DNA of 64,000 nt from assembly GCA_963794605.1 (NCBI GenBank), contig CAWCEN010000002.1, positions 496,001 to 560,000 of the forward strand, read 5' to 3'. Origin of the DNA: VAXT01 sp963794605 (lineage in GTDB: Bacteria; Actinomycetota; Thermoleophilia; Gaiellales; Gaiellaceae). Under the pieces are notes generated by a model. The model was not told the origin of the DNA and ran no database searches. It saw only the letters and a list, made by a program, of their open reading frames with translations. Each line of letters begins with the position of its first letter. Position 1 is the stretch's first letter. The position numbers and the translations under genes were made by a program. This document shows, piece by piece, positions 1-8,830 of this stretch.

Positions 1-1720
1 GAACGAGTCTCGTGTGCAGGCGCGCGTTCGGAGCCGGCGCGGTGACGACGAACCGCCCGGAGGATCCGAGGTAACCAGATCGCTTGAACCAGCCGTCGGC
101 AAGGAATGAGACCGTCGGATTGCCGGCCTTGCTGACGACGAGTAGCCCCGCTTTCGAATGCACGCGTGCCCCTCTGAGTCGAACGACAGCCGACTCGGCG
201 TCGAAAACAAGCGCGCCACGAACCCTCCTGCCGTTCGCGCGGACAACGCCGCCGCGCCCGATCTCGGCGGCTGTCGCCGCGAAGTTGTCTGGGTGTCCGG
301 CATCCACGAGCACGCGTTGAATCGCCGGATTCCAAAAGAGCGTGCTCATTAGCTTGGAGTTATCCGTCGAACTCGACGTGACAAACGTCGCAGGCCCGCT
401 GATGGCTATCTGGCGGGTGGCACCTTGACCCGGATCGACGAGGACCACGGATGCACCTGCGCTCGCCCCGCCGCAGATTGCCAAGCCAATGAGAGCGACG
501 GCGAATGGTCTCCCAAAGCGCGCGAAGATCAGCGCCGCCACGGTAACCACGACTAAGGGAGCGACGAGGGCAACTGGAAAGCCCGACCCCAGTGCGTCGC
601 GCGCCGGTCTCAAGGCGACAAGCGCGGGCGCAAAATCATCCCTCGCGAAAAGGAGCAGGCTATCGACCGGGAGCAGGACGGCGAGACCCGCAAATGCAGC
701 CAGAAGCACGCGGTGCGCACGGCGCTCGAGGAGGCCATCACGCATTCCGACCAGGAAAGCAAGCGCCAGCAAAGGAGCGCCGTAGAAGGTGTAGCGCTCC
801 ATGAGCTGTTCTACTTCCACTCCGAAGATCGCTGCTTGAAGCAGTAGCACGCCAAGGAGGGGAACGACTAGCAGCCCGAACGCTCGCTGGCGCGCGTCGC
901 GTGAGCGGATCATCGAGAGAATCCCGAGTACCGCTCCAGGAACGATTACCCAGCCGGACGCAATCGCGAGCAATGCGGCGTTCGCGGCGAACCAATGTAG
1001 AGTGGCTCCGGGAGTGAGTTCGAAGCTGGCGAGTCCTGCGTAGAGGCCAAGAATGCGTTGCATCCCGATCACGGCAACGAGTCCCCCGACAATCCCGACC
1101 GTCGCACAGACGAGCCACTGGTCCCGAACGACGCGACGTGGACTCAGGTGTCCGGAGAATGCCCAGCCCGCACAGAGGTAAGTGATCGGGAGCACGGCAA
1201 ACTGCGTTCGAGCAAAGACGAGGAGTCCGCAAACGACGAGGAACAACACCTGCTTCCGCGCTGTGGGTGCGGCTAACGCCTCGACGGCGAGCAGCACCGC
1301 TGTCAGGAAGAGCGGATATGCGAACGGCTCGCTCAGCATGAACCCGCCGTAGACCGCATCGGGTATCAGAACGGCGAAAACGGCGGCGGCGACGCGCGCC
1401 CGATCGCCGAGCCCGAGTCGAGCGGCGAGGATGTACGCAGGTAACGCGGAAAGTGCGATTGCAAGAACACCCTCTGTCTGCGCGATCCGATATGCGACGT
1501 GAACGTTGTCGACGAGCCACGCGGGCGCGAAGACCAGTGGCGCCAACAGAGACAGAAACTCGACGTGCTCGCCGCGTATCGAGGGGAACGAACCGCTCCA
1601 CAGCGACCGCGAGAGTGCAGTGTAGAAGTATTCGTCCGGAAAGTACCTCGGCGTATTGATTAGAAATGCCGCAATGAGCCGGGCGGCGAAGATCGCAGTC
1701 ACGAGCGCGGCGGCGACCAT
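1..1720 (-). CDS. GT-C type membrane glycosyltransferase-like protein, 3' end outside window
   Basis: An open frame runs on the minus strand from about 1720 to the window edge without a stop, so the C-terminus is missing. The protein opens with a hydrophobic segment, then an acidic loop with PDEYFYTALSRSLW, then many more hydrophobic segments up to roughly residue 320, followed by a more polar tail. A D-E pair in the first outside loop is typical of GT-C enzymes of the ArnT/PMT kind, which transfer sugars from polyprenyl phosphates. I chose ATG at 1720 because it starts directly before the first membrane segment. A GTG at 1855 would add a Pro/Ala-rich leader. The sugar and acceptor are unknown. 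It could be another polytopic membrane protein. Confidence 0.6.
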   Translation of the reverse strand, partial: MVAAALVTAIFAARLIAAFLINTPRYFPDEYFYTALSRSLWSGSFPSIRGEHVEFLSLLAPLVFAPAWLVDNVHVAYRIAQTEGVLAIALSALPAYILAARLGLGDRARVAAAVFAVLIPDAVYGGFMLSEPFAYPLFLTAVLLAVEALAAPTARKQVLFLVVCGLLVFARTQFAVLPITYLCAGWAFSGHLSPRRVVRDQWLVCATVGIVGGLVAVIGMQRILGLYAGLASFELTPGATLHWFAANAALLAIASGWVIVPGAVLGILSMIRSRDARQRAFGLLVVPLLGVLLLQAAIFGVEVEQLMERYTFYGAPLLALAFLVGMRDGLLERRAHRVLLAAFAGLAVLLPVDSLLLFARDDFAPALVALRPARDALGSGFPVALVAPLVVVTVAALIFARFGRPFAVALIGLAICGGASAGASVVLVDPGQGATRQIAISGPATFVTSSSTDNSKLMSTLFWNPAIQRVLVDAGHPDNFAATAAEIGRGGVVRANGRRVRGALVFDAESAVVRLRGARVHSKAGLLVVSKAGNPTVSFLADGWFKRSGYLGSSGRFVVTAPAPNARLHTRLV

Positions 1721-2038
1721 CGGCGCCGGCGCGGACGCAGGAGCGACGCTGCGAGCGCGGCGGGACTCGCCAGTCTCGGGCTTCGGCGTGGTCGACTCGA
1801 AAGCGCCGCCCCCGCTCGGCGCTCGGTCGACCCTTTCGGACGGGGCGTCTACCACTGCAAGCTGACGAGGATCGGCTCGGGTGATATGGCGCGCCGTCAG
1901 ACAGCTGGAGTAGGCCGCGAAACACGATGGTGAATCGTCGCCGCCGCCGGCATGAGTTCGCTTGACCCAGTTGGGTCGTCCTGCGGAACAGAGCCGATCG
2001 TGTCGCCACGCCTGCCATGCCCCGCCGAAACCGCGCCT
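1721..2038. other. intergenic stretch between pilC end and glycosyltransferase start
   Basis: About 318 bases without a confident gene. The frame of the downstream glycosyltransferase stays open through it, and a GTG at 1855 could extend that gene. The only clear structure is the perfect palindrome at 1964-1977, listed separately. I see no convincing terminator after pilC. Confidence 0.5.
1964..1977. promoter_or_regulatory. palindromic operator candidate GACCCA-GT-TGGGTC
   Basis: A perfect 6+2+6 inverted repeat. The same 14-base pattern with a different central pair occurs upstream of pilA (8568-8581), next to a copy with one mismatch. Here it lies past the end of pilC and upstream of the membrane glycosyltransferase, so it may link that gene to pilus regulation. 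The binding protein is unknown. Confidence 0.45.
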
Positions 2039-3250
2039 CTACTTGATGAGCGTGAGCATCTTGAACATCGGCAGGTACATCGCGATCACGATCGTGCCCA
2101 CCATGATCCCCACGCCGATCATCAGGATCGGCTCGATGATGGACGTGAGCGACTGGATGCTCGAGTCGACCTCGTCCTCGTAGAAGTCGGCGACCTTGCC
2201 GAGCATTCCGTCGAGCTCGCCCGTCTCCTCGCCGATCTTCACCATCTGGCCGACCATCGGCGGGAAGACCGGGTCCTCCTGCAGCGGCTGGCTGATCGGC
2301 ACGCCCTCGTGGACGCGCGTGCGGATGTCCGCCAGCGACTGCTCGACGACCCAGTTGCCCGACGTCGCGCCCGTGATCTCGAGCGCCTTGATGATGTCGA
2401 CGCCGGACGAGACGAGCGTCGAGAGCGTGCGCGAGAAGCGCGCGAGCGCGATCTTGTGCACGACATCCCCGACGCGCATGGGAATCCTGAGCTTGAAGCG
2501 ATCCCAGACCTGCCGCCCGCGCTCGGTGCGCTTGAGGCGGAAGAAGGCGAAGATCAGCCCGCCGATCGCCGGGAAGATGATGAACCAGTAGTTCCGCACC
2601 GCGTAGGAGAGGTGCATCACGAACTGCGTGAGCCTCGGCAGATCTCCGTTCAGCGAGTCGAAGACGTTCACGAAGACGGGGATGATGAACAGGAGCATGA
2701 AGGTGAGAACCAGGAACGCGAACGAGATGACGACGCTGGGATAGACCATCGCTCCCTTGACGCGCCGCTTGATCTGCGTCTCCTTCTCGATCTGCACCGC
2801 AACGCGGTCGAGCACGGTGTCGAGCGTTCCCGACGACTCGCCGGCCTCGACCATCGCGACGAACAGGCGGTTGAAGACCTTCGGATGCCGCGCCAGCGCC
2901 TTCGAGAGGATGACGCCGCCTTCGACGTCGGAGCGAACGTCGGCGAGCACTTCGGCGAGGTACTTGTCGTCGGTCTGCTCCTCGAGCGTCACGAGCGCCT
3001 GAACGACGCTGACGCCGGCCCCGATCATCGTCGCGAACTGGCGCGCGAAGACCTGGAGCGACTTCGGCTTCACCTTCTTGAACGCGCTGGCAGTCCCGCG
3101 CTCGCCAGCGGCTTTGCGCTCGGCCAGCGACTGCGGCAGGAGCCCGCGCGTCTGCAGCTGCTCGCGGGCAGCGCTGACGTCCGGCGCGTGGATGACGCCC
3201 GAGATCTCGAGCCCCTGGGCGTTGATTGCGTCATATGCGAATGCGGCCAT
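2039..3250 (-). CDS. pilC: PilC, type IV pilus inner-membrane platform protein
   Basis: This 403-residue protein of the GspF/PilC family forms the inner-membrane platform on which the PilB and PilT motors act. It has the usual two-repeat build: a cytoplasmic helical domain around residues 60-170 with the family signature GAGVSVVQAL, a membrane hairpin near 173-238, a second cytoplasmic repeat (SSGVDIIKALEITG), and a final long hydrophobic segment near 372-397. Length is normal for the family. It is the last gene of the pilA-pilC series, ten bases beyond the likely stop of the PilV-like prepilin gene, with AAGGAA upstream of its ATG. Confidence 0.95.
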   Translation of the reverse strand: MAAFAYDAINAQGLEISGVIHAPDVSAAREQLQTRGLLPQSLAERKAAGERGTASAFKKVKPKSLQVFARQFATMIGAGVSVVQALVTLEEQTDDKYLAEVLADVRSDVEGGVILSKALARHPKVFNRLFVAMVEAGESSGTLDTVLDRVAVQIEKETQIKRRVKGAMVYPSVVISFAFLVLTFMLLFIIPVFVNVFDSLNGDLPRLTQFVMHLSYAVRNYWFIIFPAIGGLIFAFFRLKRTERGRQVWDRFKLRIPMRVGDVVHKIALARFSRTLSTLVSSGVDIIKALEITGATSGNWVVEQSLADIRTRVHEGVPISQPLQEDPVFPPMVGQMVKIGEETGELDGMLGKVADFYEDEVDSSIQSLTSIIEPILMIGVGIMVGTIVIAMYLPMFKMLTLIK

Positions 3251-3259
3251 GTGGGTTCC

Positions 3260-3726
3260 TTACGTGGAGTGGGTTGTCAGCTTGTCGAGGAGTCGAAAGT
3301 CGCGTTCTCGGTGAAGAGGAGCCGCGCTGGCGGCGGAGCCGTCGCGCACGGTGATCGTCACGAGCTTGACCGGACGGCTTGCGGGCATGCCGGAGCAGCT
3401 GGCACGGCGGCAATACGTGCCGAACCGCGCAGGTCCAGGAACCGTCGACCTGCATCCAGTAGGTGTGACCGTCCGAGCCCGGTCGGCGTGGTCGGAGCGC
3501 GGCTGGTCGGCAGCGAGGCGAAGGACGCCTGGCGGTAGAGCTCCATCTGCTGGTCCGCGAGCGTGCCGGCCGTCGACGTCACGCGCGCACGGTTGATGGA
3601 GACGACGCCCGAGCTGAAGCCGGCGACGAGCGCCGCGATGCCGATCGACAGGACGGTCATGGCGATCAGCAGCTCGATCAGCGTCATGCCCTCGTCCGCG
3701 CGCAAACGTGTTTTCAGCCTTCTCAT
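3260..3726 (-). CDS. PilV-like minor prepilin (reading frame broken)
   Basis: The start overlaps the preceding gene as ATGA. The N-terminus has a short basic leader, the cleavage motif EGMTLIELLIAM (Gly before Met, Glu at mature position 5 region) and one hydrophobic helix, as in type IV prepilins. The frame then breaks near 3480 and again near 3425. Joined, the three frames give coherent pilin-like text: DQQMELYRQASF, then DGHTYWMQVDGSW, then VKLVTITVRDG. Both breaks read as one extra base. With two breaks the stop is TAA at 3260; a third shift would end it at 3277 with TENATFDSST, also pilin-like. Exact C-terminus uncertain. It would be a minor pilin or assembly initiator. Confidence 0.7.
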
Positions 3727-4394
3727 CGATACGAGATCAGCTCGCGGATGTAGGCCGTGCGGTAGCCCGCTGCGTGGATGTTGCCCGCGCGTTGCGAGAC
3801 CGCGCCCAGCGTCGAGTAAGGCCCCTTGTAGACGACCCAGTAACCGCCGCGCAGCGGCCGGCGGTTCGACGAGTTGAGGACCGAGACGCCGCCGACGCTC
3901 CGGCGCGCACCGCTCGCGAAGCGCAGAGCCGCCGAACGCCCGTTCCTGGTCGGGATCGAGGCGAGGATGACGATCCAGCCGCGCTTCGCGACCCTGTGAC
4001 CGCCCGGTCGGCCGATCACGATCCGCTTCGGGAGCGCGCCGGTCGAGTTCGCCGCGGACCACGAAGATCCCGGGGACCCCGTGAAGGGATCGGGCCCGCC
4101 GCGGCCCACAGCGTGGCCGTCACCGTTCGACAGCTGCTTCGGTGCGAAGGGATCGGCGCCGCTTCCACCTCCGTGCCTCGACACCCGCTTCGGAGTCGAT
4201 GCGGCCGGGGCGGCGGGTACCGCCGCCGAGCTGCTGACGCTGGAGCGCGCGCGCAGCTTCGGGACTTCGTACGCAAGCAGCGCGGCGAGCACGCCGACGA
4301 GCACGACGACGAGGAGCTTCTGGCGGCGCTGCTTCGCAGCGATCCGCGCGTTGTTCGCCGATCCTCGGCGCCTGACTGCTGCCGCCGAGGCCAT
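3723..4394 (-). CDS. SPOR-like membrane protein of the pilus operon
   Basis: A 223-residue protein with a basic cytoplasmic start, one membrane segment near residues 26-43, a Pro/Ala/Ser-rich linker, and a C-terminal domain of about 85 residues beginning GWIVILASIPTRN and ending GNIHAAGYRTAYIREL. The pattern of two repeats around a WVVYKGPYSTLGAV core resembles SPOR domains, which bind denuded peptidoglycan. It sits directly after pilO, where PilP would be in Gram-negative loci. A role anchoring the pilus machine to the wall is inference. The similarity is by eye and could be superficial. Confidence 0.7.
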   Translation of the reverse strand: MASAAAVRRRGSANNARIAAKQRRQKLLVVVLVGVLAALLAYEVPKLRARSSVSSSAAVPAAPAASTPKRVSRHGGGSGADPFAPKQLSNGDGHAVGRGGPDPFTGSPGSSWSAANSTGALPKRIVIGRPGGHRVAKRGWIVILASIPTRNGRSAALRFASGARRSVGGVSVLNSSNRRPLRGGYWVVYKGPYSTLGAVSQRAGNIHAAGYRTAYIRELISYR

Positions 4395-4991
4395 CTAGGG
4401 CTCCGTCGTCGTCGAGCCGACTGCCGGCGCGGGCGCGGATCCGGCCACGAACGCGTTGAGCGCGAGCGTTGCCGTGATCAGGCCGCCCTTGTCGCCGGTC
4501 GAGAGCGCGATGTTGTCGATGCCGTAGAGCCGCCCCGACGCGTGCGCCTTTCCGTCCTTGACCCCGGCCTCGAGCCGGAGCAGGTGCATGAACTTCGCGA
4601 GCCGGAAGTAGCGACCCTTGACCGAGAGTGAGATCGGCACCGCCTGCGCCCCCGTCGACGCAACCGGCTGGGAGGGCGTGATGCTCTCGATCCTGACGCC
4701 GCTCGCGCGGGACGCCCACGAAAGCTGCCGGAGGATCTCGGACATCTCGAGCTCGTCCGGGATCGCGCGCCGCAGGCGACGGAGGTCGGTGACGCTCTGC
4801 TTCGACTCAGGGCTCTGCATGAACGCCTGGGTCGTGGCGAGCTGGACGTTCGCGTCGCCGATCTGCGTGTCGAGTGCCGCGGCCTTCGAGTTCTCCGGCG
4901 ACACCAGGACGAACCAGCCCGCCAGGCCGAGGATGAGCAGCCCAACGACTGCGAGCAGGAGGGCGAGACGCCCGCTGATCCGGTCGATCAT
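4395..4991 (-). CDS. pilO: PilO, pilus alignment-complex protein
   Basis: This 198-residue protein has a short cytoplasmic tail, one membrane helix at about residues 8-28, a coiled-coil stretch rich in Ala, Gln and Lys, and a ferredoxin-like C-terminal domain that includes VRIESITPSQPV and SVKGRYFRLAKFMHLL. This is the PilO plan. PilO pairs with PilN through the coiled coil to link cytoplasmic PilM to the rest of the machine. Its ATG overlaps the pilN stop as ATGA, so the pair is translationally coupled. Confidence rests on layout and position, since PilO is poorly conserved in sequence. Confidence 0.85.
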   Translation of the reverse strand: MIDRISGRLALLLAVVGLLILGLAGWFVLVSPENSKAAALDTQIGDANVQLATTQAFMQSPESKQSVTDLRRLRRAIPDELEMSEILRQLSWASRASGVRIESITPSQPVASTGAQAVPISLSVKGRYFRLAKFMHLLRLEAGVKDGKAHASGRLYGIDNIALSTGDKGGLITATLALNAFVAGSAPAPAVGSTTTEP

Positions 4992-5643
4992 TTCGCACCT
5001 CCGATCGGGTTGAAGCCGGCGGTGACGGTGAACGTGTCGCCGCGGGAAAGTGTCGTTCCGGTCGTGCTGCCGTTCGCGCTCGACACGAGCGTCACGTTCG
5101 TGAGCCAGGGCAGGCTCGCGAGCCGGTCGAGGATGACCGCGACCGTGACGTGTGAAGACGCGACACCCGTTACCGAGAAGCCCGATGCGCCCGGCGCCGG
5201 TGCCGGCGTTGCGGACGGCGTGGTCGGAGCAGGAGTCACCACACCAGGTGCCAGCGGCGTCGGCGACTGCGCGGACAGGCTCTGCAGGTAGACCTGCTTC
5301 GGGAGCACACGCGAGACGTCCGCGAGCAGCGCCTCCCAGGCAACGCGCTTCTCCGAGACGCTGCCGGCCGCGGCCATACGTGCAGCCGCTGCGGCCTGCG
5401 CCGCGCGGAGCGGAGCTGCCTTGGCGTCGACGACCGCGACCTGCGCCTGGACGTCGGCGAGCGTGGCGTGCCGGTCATTGACGACCGAGCGCTCGACGTA
5501 GTAGCCGGCCCGATCCCGACCGCCACGACGCACGCGGCGACCGTGCCGGCCTTGAAGACGCGGGGCGCGGAGAGGTCTTTGCCGACGGCGGCCCAGGGAT
5601 GACCGGGGCGCGCGTATGCCGGAAGAAGATTGACGGCTTCCAT
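4988..5643 (-). CDS. pilN: PilN, pilus alignment-complex protein (frame broken)
   Basis: The start overlaps the pilM stop (TAATG). The N-terminus carries MEAVNLLPAYA, matching the conserved NLLP motif that binds PilM. A membrane helix follows (AGTVAACVVAVG), and there the frame breaks near 5509: VAVGIG must join to AGYYVERSVVND in another frame. Restoring one G in a GGG run fixes it. The rest is a coiled coil (DVQAQVAVVDAKA) and a C-terminal domain with HVTVAVILDRLASLPWL, ending GFNPIGGAK. Total length fits about 218 codons with one base missing. PilN is the single-pass partner of PilO. Confidence 0.85.
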
Positions 5644-6802
5644 TAACCCTCCACCCCCAGTCCGATCGCGGCGGCGAGCGACGCGAGGTCGTCCCGCTTG
5701 GCGAGCCCGTTCGAGACCTGGACCCCGGCGAGGGGGTCTGCGATCCGAACCGGGACGCGAGTCAGCCGCTCGAGCTCTTCGGCGAGCCCCGGAAGCCTCG
5801 TCGTCCCGCCGGTGACGAACACCTGGGAGATCGCGAGTGAGCCGGGCTGGCCCTGGTAGAAGTGGAGAGAGGCGACCAGCTCACGCGCGAGCGTCTGTAG
5901 CTCACGTTCGACCGCGGCGCGGGCGAACGGCGCGCGGGGATCGTCCCCGTCAGGCGCGTCGCCTCCGAGATCGAGCTCGAGCTTGAGCTCGGCTGCCTCG
6001 GGCATGGTGAGCCCGAGCTCCCGCGCGATCGCGGCCTCGAGCTTCGAGCCTCCCCAGTCGAGGACGCGCATGAAGTCGCAGACGGTTCCGTCGGAGATCG
6101 CGAGCGTCGAGCGGTCGTGACCGATCGAGACGACGACCGAGGCGACCGACGGTGCGTCGCCGTTGCCGTTGCGCGGCGTGACGGCGCGCAGCAGCGCGAA
6201 CGCCTCGACGTCGATGCCCGAGAGCTCCAGGCCTGCCGCCCGGCACGCCTGGACGTAGTGGTCGATCGGCTCCTTGTAGGCGGCCGCGAGCAGGACGCGC
6301 CGTGAGACGGCCCCGGACTCGTCCACCGTCTCGCTGACGACGTGGTAGTCGAGGACGGCCTGGTCGAGCGGAATCGACAGAGCCTCGTGCGCTCTGAAGC
6401 GAACGACGTTGCCGAGCTGGCGCTCGTCGTCGACGCCGTCGATGTCGACCGTGCGCACGCCGATGCGGTTGGTGCCGATGCCGAGCCGGATGCCCCGGCG
6501 CGGAAGCTTGTTGTCAGTGAAGAAGCGGTCGAGCGCCGTCGCGAGCGCCGCAACGTCGCGCACCTCGCCGCCGACGACGATGCCGGGCTCGAGCGGAACC
6601 CGCGCAAGTCCGACGAGCTTCGCGGAGCCGTTGTTGACGACCCGCGAGGCCGCGAGCTGGGAGGCGCCGATCTTGAGGCCGACGATCTCCTGCTTCCGAC
6701 GCCGCTTGCGCTTCGCGTTGCTCGGCTTCACGACGCCGGGCTCTTCTTCTTCTTCGGCCGCCGGACGAGGTCCGACAGCTTGATCTCCTTGTTCAAGTTC
6801 AC
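5643..6802 (-). CDS. pilM: PilM, actin-like pilus assembly protein
   Basis: The body has the PilM actin-like fold: EIVGLKIGASQLAA (phosphate loop), ALDRFFTDNKLPRRG, GAVSRRVLLAAA, GIDVEAFALLRA, VVSIGHDRSTL and FVTGGTTRLPGL. PilM is cytoplasmic and binds the NLLP tail of PilN. Two starts are possible. A GTG at 6731 (362 codons) has only a weak ribosome site. A GTG at 6802 follows a strong GAGGAGG inside the end of pilT and begins VNLNKEIKLSDLVRRPKKKK, but reaches a stop at 6728 that overlaps the GTG at 6731. I extend to 6802 because both parts form one continuous basic leader, which implies one missing base near 6730. Confidence 0.85.
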
Positions 6803-6808
6803 GGGTCT

Positions 6809-7982
6809 CTATGCCTCCTCGGCGAGCCGAAGCCCGCTCTCTGCTGGGGTCCTGTCGCCGGCGGTGCTGCCGTTGCCGGCCACCGGTGCTGCGAAGTTCG
6901 TCATCCCCGAGCGCTCGAGCAGGCCCTGAAGCTGATCGGGTCGGGAGGAGCGCGCGAAGGCAAGCTCGGCCGTGATGACGTTGCGGAGCACCAGGTCGGC
7001 GAGCGACTGCTCCATCGTCTGCATGCCGCGCGAGGTGCTCGTCTGCATGACCGAGTAGATCTGCTCGACCTTCGCCTGGCGGATCAGGTTGCGAACCGCG
7101 TCGTCGGGCATCAGGACCTCGAGCGCGGCCGTGCGGCCGAGCCCGTCGGCGGTCGGCATGAGCGTCTGCGTGACGACGCCCTGGAGCGTCGACGCGAGCT
7201 GCACGCGCACCTGGCCCTGCTGCTCGGCGGGGAAGACGTCGATGACGCGGTCGATCGTGGTCGGCGCGCTCTGGGTGTGCAGCGTCGCGAACACGAGGTG
7301 CCCGGTCTCGGCTGCGGTGAGCGCGGTCGAGACCGTCTCGAGGTCGCGCATCTCGCCGACGAGGATCACGTCGGGGTCCTGGCGCAGTGCGGCACGAAGC
7401 CCCTCGGCGAACGTCGTCGCGTCCTGGCCGATCTCGCGCTGGTTGACGATGCAGGTCCCGTGGTGGTGCAGAAACTCGATCGGGTCCTCGATGGTGAGGA
7501 TGTGCTCGTGCCGGGAGCGGTTGACGTGGTCGAGGAGCGAGGCGAGAGTCGTCGACTTGCCGGAGCCGGTCGGCCCGGTGACGAGCACGAGGCCCCGCGG
7601 CTTGTCCGCGAGCTCGTACAGGCGTGTCGGGAGGCCGAGCTCCTCGAGAGTCTTGATCTTGTCCGGGATGAGCCGGAAGGCGGCGCCCACGGCCGCGCGC
7701 TGAAAGTAGGCGTTGACGCGGAAGCGCGCGAGGCCGGGAATCGAGTGTGAGAAGTCGATCTGCCGGCGCGTCTCGAGGACCTTCTGCTGCTCGGTCGAGA
7801 GGATCCGGTACATGAGCGTCCGGATCTGCTCCGGCGCCAGGACAGTCCTGATCCGACAGGCGCTCGAGGCGGCCCTTGACGCGGATCACCGGCGGCGAGC
7901 CTGCCGTCAGGTGGAGGTCCGACGCGTTCCGCTCGACCATCACGGCGAGCAGGTCATCGATTGAGTGAAGTTCAGTTTGCAT
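6809..7982 (-). CDS. pilT: PilT, pilus retraction ATPase (frame broken)
   Basis: A hexameric ATPase of the PilT family that powers pilus retraction. The first 45 residues read MQTELHSIDDLLAVMV, then ASDLHLTAGSPPVIRVKG; the frame then breaks near 7848, where one extra base separates LSDQ from TVLAPEQIRTLMYRIL. Across the join are Walker A GPTGSGKS (about residues 136-143), the Asp box TIEDPIEFLHHH, Walker B DPDVILVGEMRD and the His box ATLHTQSAPTTIDRVIDVFP. Length, about 390 residues, is normal. It is 77 bases downstream of pilA with a hairpin between, and upstream of pilM. Confidence 0.93.
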
Positions 7983-8024
7983 GGGTGTGAGGCTCGGAGA
8001 GCGTTGCCAAGAGAAGCTGCAGGG

Positions 8025-8044
8025 GGGCGCGGTTGCCCGCGCCC
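8025..8044 (-). terminator. GC hairpin between pilA and pilT
   Basis: A perfect 8-base stem GGGCGCGG / CCGCGCCC with a 4-base loop lies in the gap between the pilA stop and the pilT start. No clear U tract follows. A partial terminator or mRNA-stabilising hairpin here would let pilA be made in excess over the machine genes, a common arrangement for major pilins; that role is inferred. Confidence 0.5.
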
Positions 8045-8059
8045 GCCCTTTCGCTTCTA

Positions 8060-8478
8060 CTAGGCGTCGCTTACGGAGCAGGCTCCTGTGGTGACTTCGC
8101 CACCGGGACCGCTGAAGTGGAAGTCGTGGTGCCGGTCGCGCCGTCTGCCTCGAAGCAGTAGTGCGCGGCGGGCGCCGCGCCGCGCGAGCGTGACCGCGTG
8201 GTCGACCCGGCGACCTTGAGGCCGCTGTCGTAGCTCGTCTTCAGGCAGACGGCCGTGGTCATGCCGGTGTAGTTGCCGTTGTCGGCGAAGTACGCCTCGG
8301 CCGACGGAACGGCGGCACGGATGTTCGCCTTGGCAGCCGAGTCGCTCGCGCGATCGCGGAAGCCGAGGTAGGACGGAACCGCGATCGCCAGCAGGATGCC
8401 GATGATCACGATGACAACGAGGAGCTCGATCAGCGTGAAGCCTTCCTCACGCTGGAGCCGCTGCCACAACTTGTGCAT
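8060..8478 (-). CDS. pilA: PilA-like major type IV prepilin (frame broken)
   Basis: ATG at 8478 follows a strong AAAGGAG site. The 15-residue leader ends in EEG, then FTLIELLVVIVIIGILLA, the class-III prepilin signal with Glu at mature position 5. A pilin body follows (NIRAAVPSAEAYFADNGNYT). The frame as written ends at 8071 in a Pro/Ser/Thr tail, but a neighbouring frame reads DFHFSGPGGEVTTGAC and stops at 8060. That ending gives a second Cys for the usual C-terminal disulfide with YCFEADG. One missing base near 8125 explains this. An Arg-rich patch near residue 95 may hide another paired shift. Likely the main pilus subunit. Confidence 0.85.
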
Positions 8479-8830
8479 GAGGGTCTCCTTTGGTTGGTTA
8501 ATCTGCACAGCCCTTTTATGCCGGATCCAACGCCTCACCGATACGACCTAGATGGGTCATTTCCGGCGACCCATTTGGGTCATCTCGCCGGCCTTTATCC
8601 CCCTTTTGAGGTAGGTCCCGGGTCCGCGCGAGTCAGGCCGACCGGCCTATTGCGTCCACACGATCAGCCCGACAGAATTTGCCAGTAGTTATTGCGGCCC
8701 TGCGGCGATTCGCCGCCCGAGTTAGAGGGGTGGGTAAAACCAATGAAACGGTTGATCCGCGTTGGCGTGACGTGGACGATTCTGCTCCACGCTGTTGATC
8801 GTCCTTCGGCCGGCGAGCCGGAGGCCTGAG
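8479..8830. other. 352-base intergenic region between divergent pilA and response regulator
   Basis: Holds the divergent promoters of pilA and the response regulator. Next to pilA is the ribosome site AAAGGAG and an A-rich CATAAAAGG. Two operator-like palindromes lie at 8545-8581. The half next to the regulator contains a purine-rich run (GAGGGGTGGGTAAAACC) near 8725 but I see no clear -35/-10 pair. No gene is supported here. Confidence 0.55.
8545..8581. promoter_or_regulatory. tandem palindromic operator candidates upstream of pilA
   Basis: Two 14-base inverted repeats with centres 23 bases apart: GACCTA-GA-TGGGTC at 8545-8558 (one mismatch) and GACCCA-TT-TGGGTC at 8568-8581 (perfect). They sit 67-103 bases upstream of the pilA start. 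The same palindrome recurs perfectly at 1964-1977. A 23-base spacing puts them about two helical turns apart, suiting cooperative dimers. The response regulator whose gene is divergent is the obvious candidate binder, but that is inference. Confidence 0.5.

Noticed and set aside
738..2018. A 426-residue minus-strand open frame, extremely Arg-rich
   Set aside because: It lies in a different frame of the membrane glycosyltransferase gene, whose hydrophobic, domain-like sequence is clearly the real product.
1952..3538. A 528-residue plus-strand open frame opposite pilC, rich in Arg, Asp, His and Leu
   Set aside because: It is the mirror of pilC and the PilV-like gene in a GC-rich genome; composition is that of an antisense shadow and pilC on the other strand is certain.
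5643..7982. A 779-residue fusion of PilT start and PilM
   Set aside because: It joins the PilT N-terminus to PilM through antisense-like sequence; PilT continues in another frame after a break near 7848.
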